Shown: positions 6,883 through 16,870, counted from the stretch's first letter. The stretch: 64,000 bases of DNA from Propionibacteriales bacterium (GCA_026392415.1 JAPLCC010000056.1:1-64000), one strand, 5' to 3'. Notes: a model not told the origin generated them from the letters alone. A program made the numbers and translations.

Positions 6883-9492
6883 ATGACCGAGCTCGACAGC
6901 ACCCAGGCACCGGCCCCGTCCCTCGCCGTACCGGACCGCCCGGCGCTGGAGGGGCTCGAGCAGAAGTGGTCCGACCAGTGGAAGGCCGACAACACGTTCG
7001 GCTTCGACCGGACCCAGCCGCGCGAGAACGTCTACGCGATCGACACCCCGCCGCCCACCGTTAGCGGCAGCCTGCACGTGGGCCACGTCTTCTCCTACAC
7101 GCACACCGACCTGATCGCCCGCTTCCAGCGGATGCAGGGCAAGTCCGTCTTCTACCCGATGGGCTGGGACGACAACGGCCTGCCGACCGAGCGCCGCGTG
7201 CAGAACTACTTCGGCGTCCGCTGCGACCCCTCGCTCCCCTTCGACGCGGACTTCACCCCGCCCGAGAAGCCGGACCCCAAGCGACAGGTCGCGATCAGTC
7301 GACCCAACTTCATCGCGCTCTGCGAGCAACTGGTCGCCCAGGACGAGTTGGTCTTCGAGACCCTCTGGCGCACCCTCGGCCTGAGCGTCGACTGGAACAT
7401 CACCTACACGACCATCGGCGCCAAGGCGCAGACCGTCAGCCAACGCGCGTTCCTCCGCAACCTCGGTCGCGGCGAGGCGTACCTCCAGGAGGCGCCGACC
7501 CTCTGGGACGTCACCTTCCAGACCGCCGTCGCGCAGGCCGAGCTCGAGGCGCGTGACTACGCCGGCGCCTACCACCGCGTCGCCTTCCACCGCCCCGATG
7601 GCTCCCCGCTGCACATCGAGACCACCCGCCCCGAGCTGATCCCCTCGGTCGTCGCCCTGATCGCCCACCCCGACGACGAGCGCTACCAGGACCTTTTCGG
7701 CACGACGGTCACCTCGCCGGTCTTCGGCGTCGAGATCCCCGTCCTTGCGCACTCGGCAGCCGAGAAGGACAAGGGCGCCGGCATCGCGATGTGTTGCACC
7801 TTCGGTGACCTCACCGACGTCACCTGGTGGCGCGAGCTCCAGCTCCCCGTCCGCACCGTGATCGGCCGCGACGGCCGCTTCACCCGCGAGACGCCCGAGT
7901 GGCTCGCCAGCGAGCAGGCCTCCACGGCGTACGCCGACCTGATGGGCAAGACGGTCCACTCGGCCCGCGAGGCGATGGTCGCGAAGCTCCGCGAGAGCGG
8001 CGACCTCGACGGCGACCCGAAGCCCACGCAGCGGATGGCGAACTTCTACGAGAAGGGCGACAAGCCTCTCGAGATCGTCTCCACCCGCCAGTGGTATCTC
8101 CGCAACGGTGGCCGCGACGCCGACGTCCGCGACCAGATGTTGGCCCGGGGTGCCGAGATCCAGTGGCTCCCCCCGCACATGAAGCACCGCTTCGACAACT
8201 GGGTCGGCGGCCTCAACGGCGACTGGCTGATCTCGCGCCAGCGCTTCTTCGGCATCCCGTTCCCCGTCTGGTACCCCCTCGATGGCGAGGGCGAGCCTGA
8301 CTACGCCCGCCTGCTGCTGCCGACCGAGGCCGAGCTGCCGATCGATCCCTCGACGCAGGCGCCCGCCGGCTACACCGAGGACCAGCGCGGCAAGCCGGGC
8401 GGCTTCATCGGCGACCCCGACGTGATGGACACCTGGGCCACCTCCTCGCTCACACCCCACATCGCTGGCGGCTGGGAGAGCGACCCGGACCTGTGGTCCC
8501 GCGTCTTCCCGATGGACCTGTGCACCCACGCGCACGACATCATCCGCACCTGGCTGTTCTCCCGCGTGGTCCGCGCGCAGCTCGAGAACGGCGCGGCGCC
8601 GTGGACGCACGCGATGATCTCCGGCTTCATCGTCGACCCCGACCGCAAGAAGATGTCGAAGTCCAAGGGCAACGTCGTCGTCCCGGACGAGATCCTCCAG
8701 AAGTACGGCGCCGACGCCGTGCGCTGGCGCGCCGCGATCGCCCGCCCCGGCCTGGACTCCCCGTTCGACGAGACGCAGATGAAGGTCGGTCGCCGTCTGG
8801 CGATGAAGGTGCTCAACGCCTCCAAGTTCGTCCTCGGCAGTGTCGGCGCCAGCGAGTTCAGCGCCTCCCGCGTCAGCGAGCCGGTCGACACCGCCCTGCT
8901 GGGGCGCCTCGGCGGCGTCGTCCGCAGGGCCACCGAAGCGTTCGAGGCCTACGACTACACGACGGCCCTCGAGGTCACGGAGAAGTTCTTCTGGGAGTTC
9001 TGCGACGACTACCTCGAGCTGGTCAAGGAGCGCGCCTATGCCGAAGCCGGCGACGCCTCCGACTCGGCCCGCGCGACCCTCGCCTTCGCCCTCCAGGTCC
9101 AGCTCCGGCTGCTCGCACCGTTCCTGCCCTACGTCACCGAAGAGGTGTGGTCGTGGTGGCAGGAGGGCTCGGTGCACCGCGCCCCGTGGCCCACGGTCAA
9201 CGAGCTCGGCTCGCCGGCCGCCTCGGACGGCACCATCATCGACTCGGTTGCCGCTGCCCTGACGGGCATCCGTGGCGCCAAGTCGCAGGCCAAGGTGACG
9301 ATGAAGACGCCACTGGCCCGCGTCGAGATCTCCGGCCCCGAGAAGGCGGTCCGCGCGGCCGAGCTCGCCACGCGCGACCTGGTTGCGGCCGGCAAGATCA
9401 TCGGCGACCTGGTCTTCACGGTCGACGAATCGGCCAGCGAGCTGAAGGTCACCGCCGAGATCGCCGAGCAGCCCGCGGCTCCCGCTGAGTGA
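6883..9492 (+). CDS. valS: Valyl-tRNA synthetase
   Basis: Charges tRNA-Val with valine in the cytoplasm. The 869-aa protein has the class I HIGH motif as H-V-G-H near residue 66, KMSKS as K-K-M-S-K-S-K-G-N near residue 590, and a large editing domain between them (about residues 180-380). It lacks the C-terminal coiled coil of the longer E. coli enzyme and looks like the shorter, archaeal-like type known in actinobacteria. The insertion after P-M-G-W-D-D-N-G-L-P-T-E-R is typical of that type. The ATG at 6883 was chosen because the upstream reading frame lies antisense to the SpoIID gene. TAGGAT lies eight bases upstream. Confidence 0.95.
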   Translation: MTELDSTQAPAPSLAVPDRPALEGLEQKWSDQWKADNTFGFDRTQPRENVYAIDTPPPTVSGSLHVGHVFSYTHTDLIARFQRMQGKSVFYPMGWDDNGLPTERRVQNYFGVRCDPSLPFDADFTPPEKPDPKRQVAISRPNFIALCEQLVAQDELVFETLWRTLGLSVDWNITYTTIGAKAQTVSQRAFLRNLGRGEAYLQEAPTLWDVTFQTAVAQAELEARDYAGAYHRVAFHRPDGSPLHIETTRPELIPSVVALIAHPDDERYQDLFGTTVTSPVFGVEIPVLAHSAAEKDKGAGIAMCCTFGDLTDVTWWRELQLPVRTVIGRDGRFTRETPEWLASEQASTAYADLMGKTVHSAREAMVAKLRESGDLDGDPKPTQRMANFYEKGDKPLEIVSTRQWYLRNGGRDADVRDQMLARGAEIQWLPPHMKHRFDNWVGGLNGDWLISRQRFFGIPFPVWYPLDGEGEPDYARLLLPTEAELPIDPSTQAPAGYTEDQRGKPGGFIGDPDVMDTWATSSLTPHIAGGWESDPDLWSRVFPMDLCTHAHDIIRTWLFSRVVRAQLENGAAPWTHAMISGFIVDPDRKKMSKSKGNVVVPDEILQKYGADAVRWRAAIARPGLDSPFDETQMKVGRRLAMKVLNASKFVLGSVGASEFSASRVSEPVDTALLGRLGGVVRRATEAFEAYDYTTALEVTEKFFWEFCDDYLELVKERAYAEAGDASDSARATLAFALQVQLRLLAPFLPYVTEEVWSWWQEGSVHRAPWPTVNELGSPAASDGTIIDSVAAALTGIRGAKSQAKVTMKTPLARVEISGPEKAVRAAELATRDLVAAGKIIGDLVFTVDESASELKVTAEIAEQPAAPAE

Positions 9493-9770
9493 TGTCGCTC
9501 CGGTTCGTGGCCGCTGCGGCAGCGTTCCTGGTCGCCGCAACGGGCTGTCGGGCCACCGAGTGGCCCTCGGACGCTGACCAGGCGGAGTTCTGCGCCCTGG
9601 TCACCAGCGACGCCGGGCCGGGCGACCAGCTCGTCGAGCTGCACCGCCTCGGGACACCGGAGGACCTGCCCTTCGAGGCGCGCCGCTACCTGCTCGACCT
9701 CGACGAGGGCAAGATCCCCGACGAGGTCGGCGAACAGGCCTTCACGACGTACGTCGCGGACCACTGCTGA
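9492..9770 (+). CDS. Small putative lipoprotein
   Basis: A 92-aa protein. Its N-terminus M-S-L-R followed by an alanine/valine-rich stretch ends in A-A-T-G-C-R near residue 19, a plausible lipobox with the cysteine lipidated. The mature part is acidic with two further cysteines (near 33 and at the C-terminus). The ATG overlaps the valS stop (TGATG); a GTG one codon upstream at 9489 is an alternative start. No family recognised. Translation is probably coupled to valS. Confidence 0.6.
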   Translation: MSLRFVAAAAAFLVAATGCRATEWPSDADQAEFCALVTSDAGPGDQLVELHRLGTPEDLPFEARRYLLDLDEGKIPDEVGEQAFTTYVADHC

Positions 9771-9777
9771 CCTGAGG

Positions 9778-11067
<1,290 letters not shown>

Positions 11068-11110
11068 GGGTCCTCCTCAGATGTGAACTCCCCGACGGTA
11101 CTCCTTGCGG

Positions 11111-11126
11111 CGCCCCGAAGGGGGCG
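11111..11126. other. GC-rich hairpin between clpP2 and clpX
   Basis: CGCCCC-GAAG-GGGGCG forms a 6-bp stem with a GNRA-like GAAG loop in the 102-bp space between clpP2 and clpX. No T-run follows on the coding strand, so it is not a classical intrinsic terminator. It may be an attenuator, a processing site, or chance. Confidence 0.4.
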
Positions 11127-11169
11127 TGACACGTGGAGTACGTCGAGCAGGTCATCGGGTCCTTCGAAA

Positions 11170-11775
11170 TCAGACGAGTACGGGGGTCTTCAGGGACTCG
11201 AGGATCGAGTCGATCAAGCCGTACTCGATCGCACCCTGAGCGGTGAGGATCTTGTCGCGCTCGATGTCGCGGCTCACCTCGTCCATCGACCGGTTCGAGT
11301 GGTCGCTGATCATTTTCTCGAGCAGTTCGCGCATCCGCAGGATCTCGTTGGCCTGGATCTCGATGTCGGAGGTCTGGCCGAACGTGCCCTCAGTGTAGGG
11401 CTGGTGGATCAGGATCCGGCTGTTGGGCAGCGCCAGGCGCTTGCCCTTGGCGCCCGAGGCGAGCAGGATCGCCGCCGCCGAGGCCGCCTGGCCGATGCAC
11501 ACGGTCTGCACGTCGGGCTTGATGAACTGGATCGTGTCGTAGATCGCCGTCAGCGCGGTGAACGAGCCGCCCGGGCTGTTGATGTAGATGCTGATGTCCT
11601 GGTCGGGGTTCATCGACTGCAGGCACAGCAACTGGGCGATCACGGCGTTCGCGACGTCGTCGGAGATCGGGGAGCCGAGGTAGATGATCCGGTCCTCGAA
11701 GAGCTTGCCGTAGGGGTCGATGCGCCGGAACCCGTAGGAGGTGCGCTCTTCCCACTGGGGAATGTAGTAGTTCAT
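11170..11775 (-). CDS. clpP2: Clp protease proteolytic subunit ClpP2
   Basis: Serine protease subunit, 201 aa. The catalytic triad is visible as S99 (G-Q-A-A-S-A-A), H124 (I-L-I-H-Q-P) and D174 (I-E-R-D-K-I-L). Actinobacterial ClpP1 and ClpP2 form a mixed tetradecamer that needs both rings and docks ClpX or ClpC1. The gene follows clpP1 with a five-base gap and a GAAGGA ribosome site inside the end of clpP1. Confidence 0.95.
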   Translation of the reverse strand: MNYYIPQWEERTSYGFRRIDPYGKLFEDRIIYLGSPISDDVANAVIAQLLCLQSMNPDQDISIYINSPGGSFTALTAIYDTIQFIKPDVQTVCIGQAASAAAILLASGAKGKRLALPNSRILIHQPYTEGTFGQTSDIEIQANEILRMRELLEKMISDHSNRSMDEVSRDIERDKILTAQGAIEYGLIDSILESLKTPVLV

Positions 11776-11780
11776 CAGCT

Positions 11781-12440
11781 TCAGTCCTTCTTGTGGGCCG
11801 GGCGGCCCTCGTCGACGGCTTCCTTGGCGCTCTTGACCACCTTGTCGACCAGGCCGTACTCCTGCGCCTCGGCGGCCGTGAACCAGCGGTCACGGTCGGC
11901 GTCGTTGGTGACCTGCTCGACGCTCTGCCCGGTGTGCTCGGCAATGAGGTCGAGGAGGACCTTCTTGATGTGGAGCGACTGCTGCGCCTGGATCTTGATG
12001 TCCGAGGCCGAACCACCCATGCCGGAGGAGGGCTGGTGCATCATGATCCGCGCGTGGGGCAGGGCGTAGCGCTTGCCCTTGGCGCCGGCGCAGAGCAGGA
12101 ACTGCCCCATCGAGGCGGCCAGGCCCATGCCCACCGTCGCGACGTCGTTGGGGATGTAGTTCATGGTGTCGTAGATCGCCATGCCGGCGTCCACGGAGCC
12201 ACCGGGGCTGTTGATGTGGAGGAAGATGTCCGCCTCGGGGTCCTCCGCCGACAGCAACAGCAGCTGGGCACAGATCGCGTTGGCGTTCTGGTCGCGCACC
12301 TCGGATCCGAGGAACACGATCCGCTCGCGGAGCAACCGGCTGTAGATGTTGTCATCGAGGAAGCTGATCCCCCCAGCGCCGTTCATCTGGGGGCCGTCCA
12401 TCTGAGGGCCGCGCTCGGGGCCTCCGGGAAACTGGGTCAC
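11781..12440 (-). CDS. clpP1: Clp protease proteolytic subunit ClpP1
   Basis: Serine protease subunit with the triad S110 (G-L-A-A-S-M), H135 (I-M-M-H-Q-P) and D184 (A-D-R-D-R-W). The start is taken as GTG 12438-12440, giving 219 aa beginning M-T-Q-F-P-G-G. TAGTGT (12448-12453 on the minus strand) lies seven bases upstream, matching a leaderless start, whereas the frame also stays open to 12476. The glycine/methionine-rich stretch at residues 5-23 would be a propeptide. First gene of the clpP1-clpP2(-clpX) group. Confidence 0.93.
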   Translation of the reverse strand: MTQFPGGPERGPQMDGPQMNGAGGISFLDDNIYSRLLRERIVFLGSEVRDQNANAICAQLLLLSAEDPEADIFLHINSPGGSVDAGMAIYDTMNYIPNDVATVGMGLAASMGQFLLCAGAKGKRYALPHARIMMHQPSSGMGGSASDIKIQAQQSLHIKKVLLDLIAEHTGQSVEQVTNDADRDRWFTAAEAQEYGLVDKVVKSAKEAVDEGRPAHKKD

Positions 12441-12447
12441 GACGGTG

Positions 12448-12506
12448 ACACTAGCCGTCCCGGGGGCCAGAACCACGCGATAACCGCTGCTGTTCGCCGA
12501 CAGCAG
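12448..12506 (-). promoter_or_regulatory. clpP1 promoter region with ClgR-like operator
   Basis: TAGTGT at 12448-12453 (minus strand) is a -10-like hexamer seven bases before the clpP1 GTG. Further upstream, 12487-12506 is an inverted repeat (CTGCTGT, six bases, ACAGCAG). Inside it, 12495-12505 read on the plus strand is CGCCGACAGCA. This matches ten of eleven positions of the ClgR core CGCYNANRGCG, as I recall it from corynebacteria. ClgR is the known activator of clp genes in actinobacteria. Confidence 0.55.
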
Positions 12507-12509
12507 ATT

Positions 12510-12980
12510 TCAGCCCTCGACGGCCGCCTTGAGGCCGGCGACGGTGGTGGCCATCCCCGCTTCGAGCTCGTCGGCGTGTTCGACCGCGCCGCCCAGGAAC
12601 GCCGCAGCGAAGACCTTGCTCATCAACGTGTTGCCCGAGGGCACCGGCCGGCGGTGCACCACGCGGGTTCCCTCCTCCGCCGCCTCGAGCTCCCAGACCC
12701 ACTGCGCTCCGCTCGACCTGGTGTCCCAGACCAGCCGACGACCGGGATCCACGTCGGCCACGACCGAACGCGTGGGCCACACGACGGCCTTGCGTCGGTT
12801 GATGCCGAGGTACCACTGGCCCGCCCGCAGCCCGCCGCGCTTGAGCGGGAGCATCGAGATCGTCTCCGGGCTCCACTGGGCCATCTGCTTGAAGTCGGTG
12901 AGCGTGGCCCACACCTGGTCGGCGGGCGCGTTGATCAATGCCTCTGCGCGGAGCTCGCGCGCTGCACTTCCGGTCGTCAT
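12510..12980 (-). CDS. SRPBCC family protein
   Basis: A 156-aa START-like (SRPBCC/polyketide cyclase) protein: I-N-A-P-A-D-Q-V-W-A-T-L-T-D-F at residues 17-31, a central W-P-T-R-S-V-V-A strand and a C-terminal amphipathic helix ending G-L-K-A-A-V-E. The fold has a hydrophobic cavity for small ligands; ligand unknown. It lies 69 bp upstream of clpP1 on the same strand, with a regulatory palindrome between them, so it is probably a separate unit. Confidence 0.75.
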   Translation of the reverse strand: MTTGSAARELRAEALINAPADQVWATLTDFKQMAQWSPETISMLPLKRGGLRAGQWYLGINRRKAVVWPTRSVVADVDPGRRLVWDTRSSGAQWVWELEAAEEGTRVVHRRPVPSGNTLMSKVFAAAFLGGAVEHADELEAGMATTVAGLKAAVEG

Positions 12981-13032
12981 GGGGCCATCTTGGCAACAAC
13001 GTCCGCTGAAGTCAGGTCAGCGTGCTGAAGCG

Positions 13033-13377
13033 TCACAAGGACGGGAAGGCGAAGGTCAGCACCATCGCCACGGGCCCGGCCGCCGCCAGGACCCCGAGGA
13101 TGGACAGGACGAGGCCGGCAACCCTGTCGGCGAACCGCCACCCGAGCCCACCGAGGACGACGCCCACGACTCCCGGGGCACCAACGACGATGGCCACGAG
13201 ATAGCCGAGAGAAACGAGCGGGTCGTCCGAGGGATCGGTCGCCGTGAGGTACCAGATGGCCCCGGCGCCGAGCAGCTCCAGCACCCCGAGGACGAGGGCG
13301 ATCACACTCGCGACCACGGCCGGGCCACGGGTGTCGGAAGACGGCGAAACGGGGGCGACGGCACGGCTCTGGCTCAT
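13033..13377 (-). CDS. Small membrane protein, three predicted helices
   Basis: A 114-aa hydrophobic protein with a polar N-terminal 20 residues and three membrane segments at about 22-46, 55-78 and 86-110. The P-S-S-D-T-R-G-P-A-V-V-A-S-V-I-A-L-V-L-G opening resembles DUF4190-like small actinobacterial membrane proteins, but the match is loose. Function unknown. It stands alone between an SRPBCC gene and an esterase on the same strand. Confidence 0.6.
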   Translation of the reverse strand: MSQSRAVAPVSPSSDTRGPAVVASVIALVLGVLELLGAGAIWYLTATDPSDDPLVSLGYLVAIVVGAPGVVGVVLGGLGWRFADRVAGLVLSILGVLAAAGPVAMVLTFAFPSL

Positions 13378-13436
13378 GCAAACCAGCCTCGCCGCACCGC
13401 GGCCCGTTGTCGTGAGTAGGGCGACTCAGCCCTGGG

Positions 13437-14624
13437 TCAGCCGATGCTCGGCGTGCACAACCAGCGGTCGAGCGCCGGATAGAGGTCGGGGTGGTTGAGC
13501 AGGCTGAAGTGGTCGGTGTTCGGCAGACGCAGCACCTCAGCACCCGGGAACAGGTTGGTCCCCTTGCGCTTGTCGCGACCCGTGGCCGACTGGGGCGTCA
13601 CCAGCAGGTCGCCGATCGCTCGCGACAGGGGGTGCTGCGGGGTGCGCGCCAGGGTGGCCGACACCAGCCGGTAGCGGGCATGCGGCAGCGGCGGCACGTC
13701 CTCGGCGAGCCCTTCGATGAGGTCGCGGATCCCGGGGGCCTGGCGGTCGATGATCCGCCCGAAGGCGGCCACCTCGGGCGCCCGGGCGAGGGTCCGACTG
13801 GCGCGGTCGGCGCTGACGGCGAACCATGAACCGAGGTGCGGCGTCCCGAGGGTGATCACGTCGCTGACGAGGTCTGTCCAGGCGGCCGGTGCATCGCCGT
13901 CGGCGACCACGGCCGAGGAGGCCCGCATGATCAGGCCGCCGAGCGAGTGCCCGACCAGCGCGATCCGGGTGACCTCGGTGGGCCACGCGTCGACGAGGCG
14001 CTGGATCACGGCGGCCAGAGCGACGCCGTTCTCGCGCAAGGGCAGACCGGTGTTGGCCCGCAGGTAGACGGGGGTCCAGCCGTTCTCGGCCACCCGCTCG
14101 CCGTACGTCGTCCCGGTGCGGTCGCGGTGGTAGTTCCAGTAGGCCTCGTTCTCGCACAGGCCGTGGAGGAACACGACCAGCTGTCCCGTGGCATCGGGGA
14201 AGGCGCCGGCCACGCCGTCGGGCGTGAGGACGACGTCACGACCCTCGTGGCGCACACCCATCTCGATGGCGAGCTGCGGATGGTCGCGGGTGAGCTCCTC
14301 GCCGATCAGTCCGTTCACGGCAGCCCGCACGAAACGGCCGCGGGGGGTGGCGTCGAGCGCAGGACCGACGCCCGCCTCCCCCAGCTTGCCGAGACCCTTC
14401 GCCGCACCCTTGAGCGTGATGCCGAGAGAGCCGTAGACGAGCGCGGCGACACCGGTGTGCAACGTCTCGACCGGCGTGGCGGCCGAGCCGACGCCGACGC
14501 GGACCAGGCCGTGGGCACGGCGTGCGATCGCGGTGTGGGTGTCCCGCGCGGTCGCCACCAGGAGGTCGTCGACCGTGAGGACCGCCAGCGCGAGGGCGTC
14601 GACGACGCTCGGTTCCTGCTTCAT
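13437..14624 (-). CDS. Alpha/beta hydrolase, PGAP1/lipase-like
   Basis: A 395-aa hydrolase. The nucleophile elbow G-H-S-L-G-G places Ser227 as catalytic, the oxyanion strand V-F-L-H-G-L is near residue 151, and the likely catalytic His is in N-T-D-H-F-S-L-L near residue 378. Such enzymes cleave lipid or other ester bonds. There is no signal peptide, so it is probably intracellular. The ATG is only eight bases from a 20-bp perfect hairpin and no Shine-Dalgarno is visible, so how it is translated is unclear. Confidence 0.8.
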   Translation of the reverse strand: MKQEPSVVDALALAVLTVDDLLVATARDTHTAIARRAHGLVRVGVGSAATPVETLHTGVAALVYGSLGITLKGAAKGLGKLGEAGVGPALDATPRGRFVRAAVNGLIGEELTRDHPQLAIEMGVRHEGRDVVLTPDGVAGAFPDATGQLVVFLHGLCENEAYWNYHRDRTGTTYGERVAENGWTPVYLRANTGLPLRENGVALAAVIQRLVDAWPTEVTRIALVGHSLGGLIMRASSAVVADGDAPAAWTDLVSDVITLGTPHLGSWFAVSADRASRTLARAPEVAAFGRIIDRQAPGIRDLIEGLAEDVPPLPHARYRLVSATLARTPQHPLSRAIGDLLVTPQSATGRDKRKGTNLFPGAEVLRLPNTDHFSLLNHPDLYPALDRWLCTPSIG

Positions 14625-14632
14625 GGGAAAAG

Positions 14633-14674
14633 ACTACCGCCTTCAGTGCACAAGTGTGCACTGAAGGCGGTAGT
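14633..14674 (-). terminator. Intrinsic terminator of tig, 20-bp perfect stem
   Basis: The two arms at 14633-14652 and 14655-14674 are perfect reverse complements around a two-base AG centre. Read on the minus strand, the stem follows the tig stop (14696) and is followed by CTTTTCCC, a usable T-run. The hairpin ends eight bases before the esterase start codon, so it may also insulate or regulate that gene. Confidence 0.8.
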
Positions 14675-14695
14675 GACGTTCGTCCAGCCGGAGGC

Positions 14696-16099
14696 TCAGG
14701 CCTCGGCGGGCTCCTCGGCGGCGTCCTCGGCGTCGACGACGACGTGGTCGGCGACCTCGGGCTCGTCCTCACCGATGGTGCCGTCGCCCCGCAGGTTCTT
14801 CAGCTCGACCGGGTTGCCCGAACCGTCGACGACGGTCGCGCCCTCGACGAGCAGCTGCAGCGCCTTGCCGCGGCGGATCTCCTGGACCAGGTCCGGCACG
14901 TGGTTGTGCTCGAACATGTGGTTCACGAACTCCTGCGGGTCCTGGCCGGACTGCTGCGCACGGCGGAGCATGTGCTGGGTCAGCTCGGCCTGGTCGACGC
15001 CCATCTCTTCCTTGTCGGCGATCTCGTCGAGCAGGAACTGGGCGGCCACGGCGTCGCGCACGCGACGGTCGAGGTCGGCCTCGAACTCCTCCTGGGTCTG
15101 GCCCTCCTCCTCGAGGTACTTCTCGAGGGTGAGGCCCGACATGACGAGCTGCTGCTCGAGGTTCTCGCGACGGGCGTTGAGCTCCTCGGTGACCATGGTC
15201 TCCGGAAGCGGGACCTCGACCTGCTCGAGCAGGGACTCGAGGACGGCGTCGCGGGCGGCGGCAGCCTGCTCGAGGCGCTTGCCGCGCGTCAGGCGCTCGC
15301 GGACGTCCTCGCGCAGCTCAGCCAGGGTGTCGAACTCCGAGGCCTCCTGGGCGAAGTCGTCGTCGAGCTCGGGGAGCTCCTGCTCCTGGACGCCGGTGAC
15401 CTTGACCTTCACTTCGACGTCCTGGCCGACCAGGTCGCCGCTGACGAGCTGGGTGACGAAGGTCTTCTCCTCGTCGATGGCCGCACCCTCGAGGGCTGCG
15501 TCGAGGCCGTCGATCATGCCGCCGTTGCCGACCTTGTAGGAGAAGCCGGTGATCTCGGCGCCTTCGACGACCTCGCCGTCCTGGGTGGCCACGAGGTCGA
15601 TGACGACGAAGTCGCCGTCCTTCGCGGGGCGCTCGACGTCGATCAGGGTCGCGAAGCGCTCACGCAGTGCGTCGACCTGCTCGGTGACGTCGTCGTCGGA
15701 GACGGACAGGTCCTCGACCTTGGCCGAGAGGCCGTCGTACGCCGGAAGGTTGATCTCGGGCTTGACGTCGACCTCGGCGGTGAACTCGAGGCCTTCGTTG
15801 TCCTCGAACTTCGTGACCTCGATGTCCGGCTGCGCCAGCGGCGTCAGGGAGTTCTCGGTCAGCGCCTCCATGTAGGCCTTCGGAAGCACGTCGTTGACGG
15901 CCTCGTCGAGGACCACGGCACGGCCGACCTGGCGGTCGATGACCTGCGGCGGAACCTTGCCGCGGCGGAAGCCGGGCACGTTGATCTGCTTGGCGATCTT
16001 CTGGTAGGCCGCGTCGAGGCTCGGCTTGAGCTCCTCGAAGGGCACCTCGACGGTCAGCTTGGCCCGGGTCGGGCTCAAGGTCTCGACGGCGCTCTTCAC
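14696..16099 (-). CDS. tig: Trigger factor, ribosome-associated chaperone
   Basis: A 467-aa chaperone and peptidyl-prolyl isomerase that binds nascent chains at the ribosome exit. The ribosome-binding signature is clear as G-F-R-R-G-K-V-P near residue 43, the FKBP-like domain covers about residues 150-240 (D-G-D-F-V-V-I-D-L), and the rest is the helical C-terminal body with an acidic tail. The GTG at 16097-16099 was chosen because AGGAG lies seven bases upstream; the frame extends eleven codons further without support. It forms the usual tig-clpP1-clpP2-clpX neighbourhood, here with several genes between tig and clpP1. Confidence 0.95.
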   Translation of the reverse strand: MKSAVETLSPTRAKLTVEVPFEELKPSLDAAYQKIAKQINVPGFRRGKVPPQVIDRQVGRAVVLDEAVNDVLPKAYMEALTENSLTPLAQPDIEVTKFEDNEGLEFTAEVDVKPEINLPAYDGLSAKVEDLSVSDDDVTEQVDALRERFATLIDVERPAKDGDFVVIDLVATQDGEVVEGAEITGFSYKVGNGGMIDGLDAALEGAAIDEEKTFVTQLVSGDLVGQDVEVKVKVTGVQEQELPELDDDFAQEASEFDTLAELREDVRERLTRGKRLEQAAAARDAVLESLLEQVEVPLPETMVTEELNARRENLEQQLVMSGLTLEKYLEEEGQTQEEFEADLDRRVRDAVAAQFLLDEIADKEEMGVDQAELTQHMLRRAQQSGQDPQEFVNHMFEHNHVPDLVQEIRRGKALQLLVEGATVVDGSGNPVELKNLRGDGTIGEDEPEVADHVVVDAEDAAEEPAEA

Positions 16100-16167
16100 A
16101 GGTGTTCTCCTACTTGTCAGTGGGTGGTGCACGGGCAGGTGCCCGCTGGTGCGATCGGGATGATCAG

Positions 16168-16240
16168 TCGGGGCGACAGGACTCGAACCTGCGGTCTCCT
16201 GCTCCCAAAGCAGGCGCGCTAGCCACTACGCTACGCCCCG
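16168..16240 (-). tRNA. tRNA-Pro (anticodon UGG)
   Basis: A 73-nt cloverleaf on the minus strand. The acceptor arm is CGGGGCG with CGCCCCG, the anticodon stem CCTGC/GCAGG encloses the loop TTTGGGA (anticodon TGG), and the T-arm carries TTCGAGT. The discriminator base is A and no CCA is encoded. Confidence 0.93.
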
Positions 16241-16266
16241 TCGGTGGCCCATCACGGCCGCACTTC

Positions 16267-16308
16267 GAGGGGATGACGGGAATCGAACCCGCGTAATCAG
16301 TTTGGAAG
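16267..16308 (-). repeat. Left attachment-site copy (tRNA-Gly 3' half)
   Basis: Identical over 42 bp to the 3' half of tRNA-Gly at 18026-18067, running from the anticodon-loop CTTCC through the T-arm and acceptor strand. No functional tRNA is formed here because the anticodon stem partner is missing. Confidence 0.85.
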
Positions 16309-16557
16309 CATCTTCCGGACCGGATTCCGCATCCCCCTTGGAACAGGCCACGAAGAGCCTATCCGAGCGCAAACGCTAGCACTGGTTGCATTCGTTTCCA
16401 TGTTCGGGTGGGGCCTCTGGCGGTCACCGTGGCCCTCCCCCCTCAGGGCACGCCAGGTCACGGACCGAGCGCCCGACAACACCCAGGGCCGGGGCACGGG
16501 CGATGGAACCGACAGGCGTACGCGCCTACCGTTGCAACCGCGCCGACAGCAGGGCAC

Positions 16558-16824
16558 TCAGCCTGGAGGCTTCAACACAGTGGATCCGCCCCAGGCCTCG
16601 ATCCTCGCCGCGAATTTCTTCGCGGCCCCAGCGTCGGCAAACAGCAAGGCGGATTCGCCCGCGCGGAATGCGCGCAAGCGCTCACCGTTAGCCTCTGGAT
16701 CCGCCATTGCGTCCGGGTCAAGGTCCCACGTCACGAGACCGGCAACCCGCGCCGCGAAGGCCGCAGAACGGAGCCGACCCCGAGGTCCCGACGTCAGGTA
16801 CACGGACCACTGATGATCAGTCAC
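16558..16824 (-). CDS. Hypothetical protein, islet gene 2
   Basis: An 88-aa soluble-looking protein starting at a GTG (M-T-D-H-Q-W-S-V-Y-L-T-S-G-P). It has an arginine-rich first half, a W-D-L-D-P-D-A-M-A-D-P-E-A-N segment in the middle and an alanine/lysine helix near the end. No family recognised. It follows the membrane-protein gene on the same strand after 46 bp, so the two could share a message. The ribosome site is weak, and a shorter start is possible. Confidence 0.5.
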   Translation of the reverse strand: MTDHQWSVYLTSGPRGRLRSAAFAARVAGLVTWDLDPDAMADPEANGERLRAFRAGESALLFADAGAAKKFAARIEAWGGSTVLKPPG

Positions 16825-16870
16825 TCGACATTCACTTTCTCAACCCCACCGAACACCACTGCAGGGCGCG

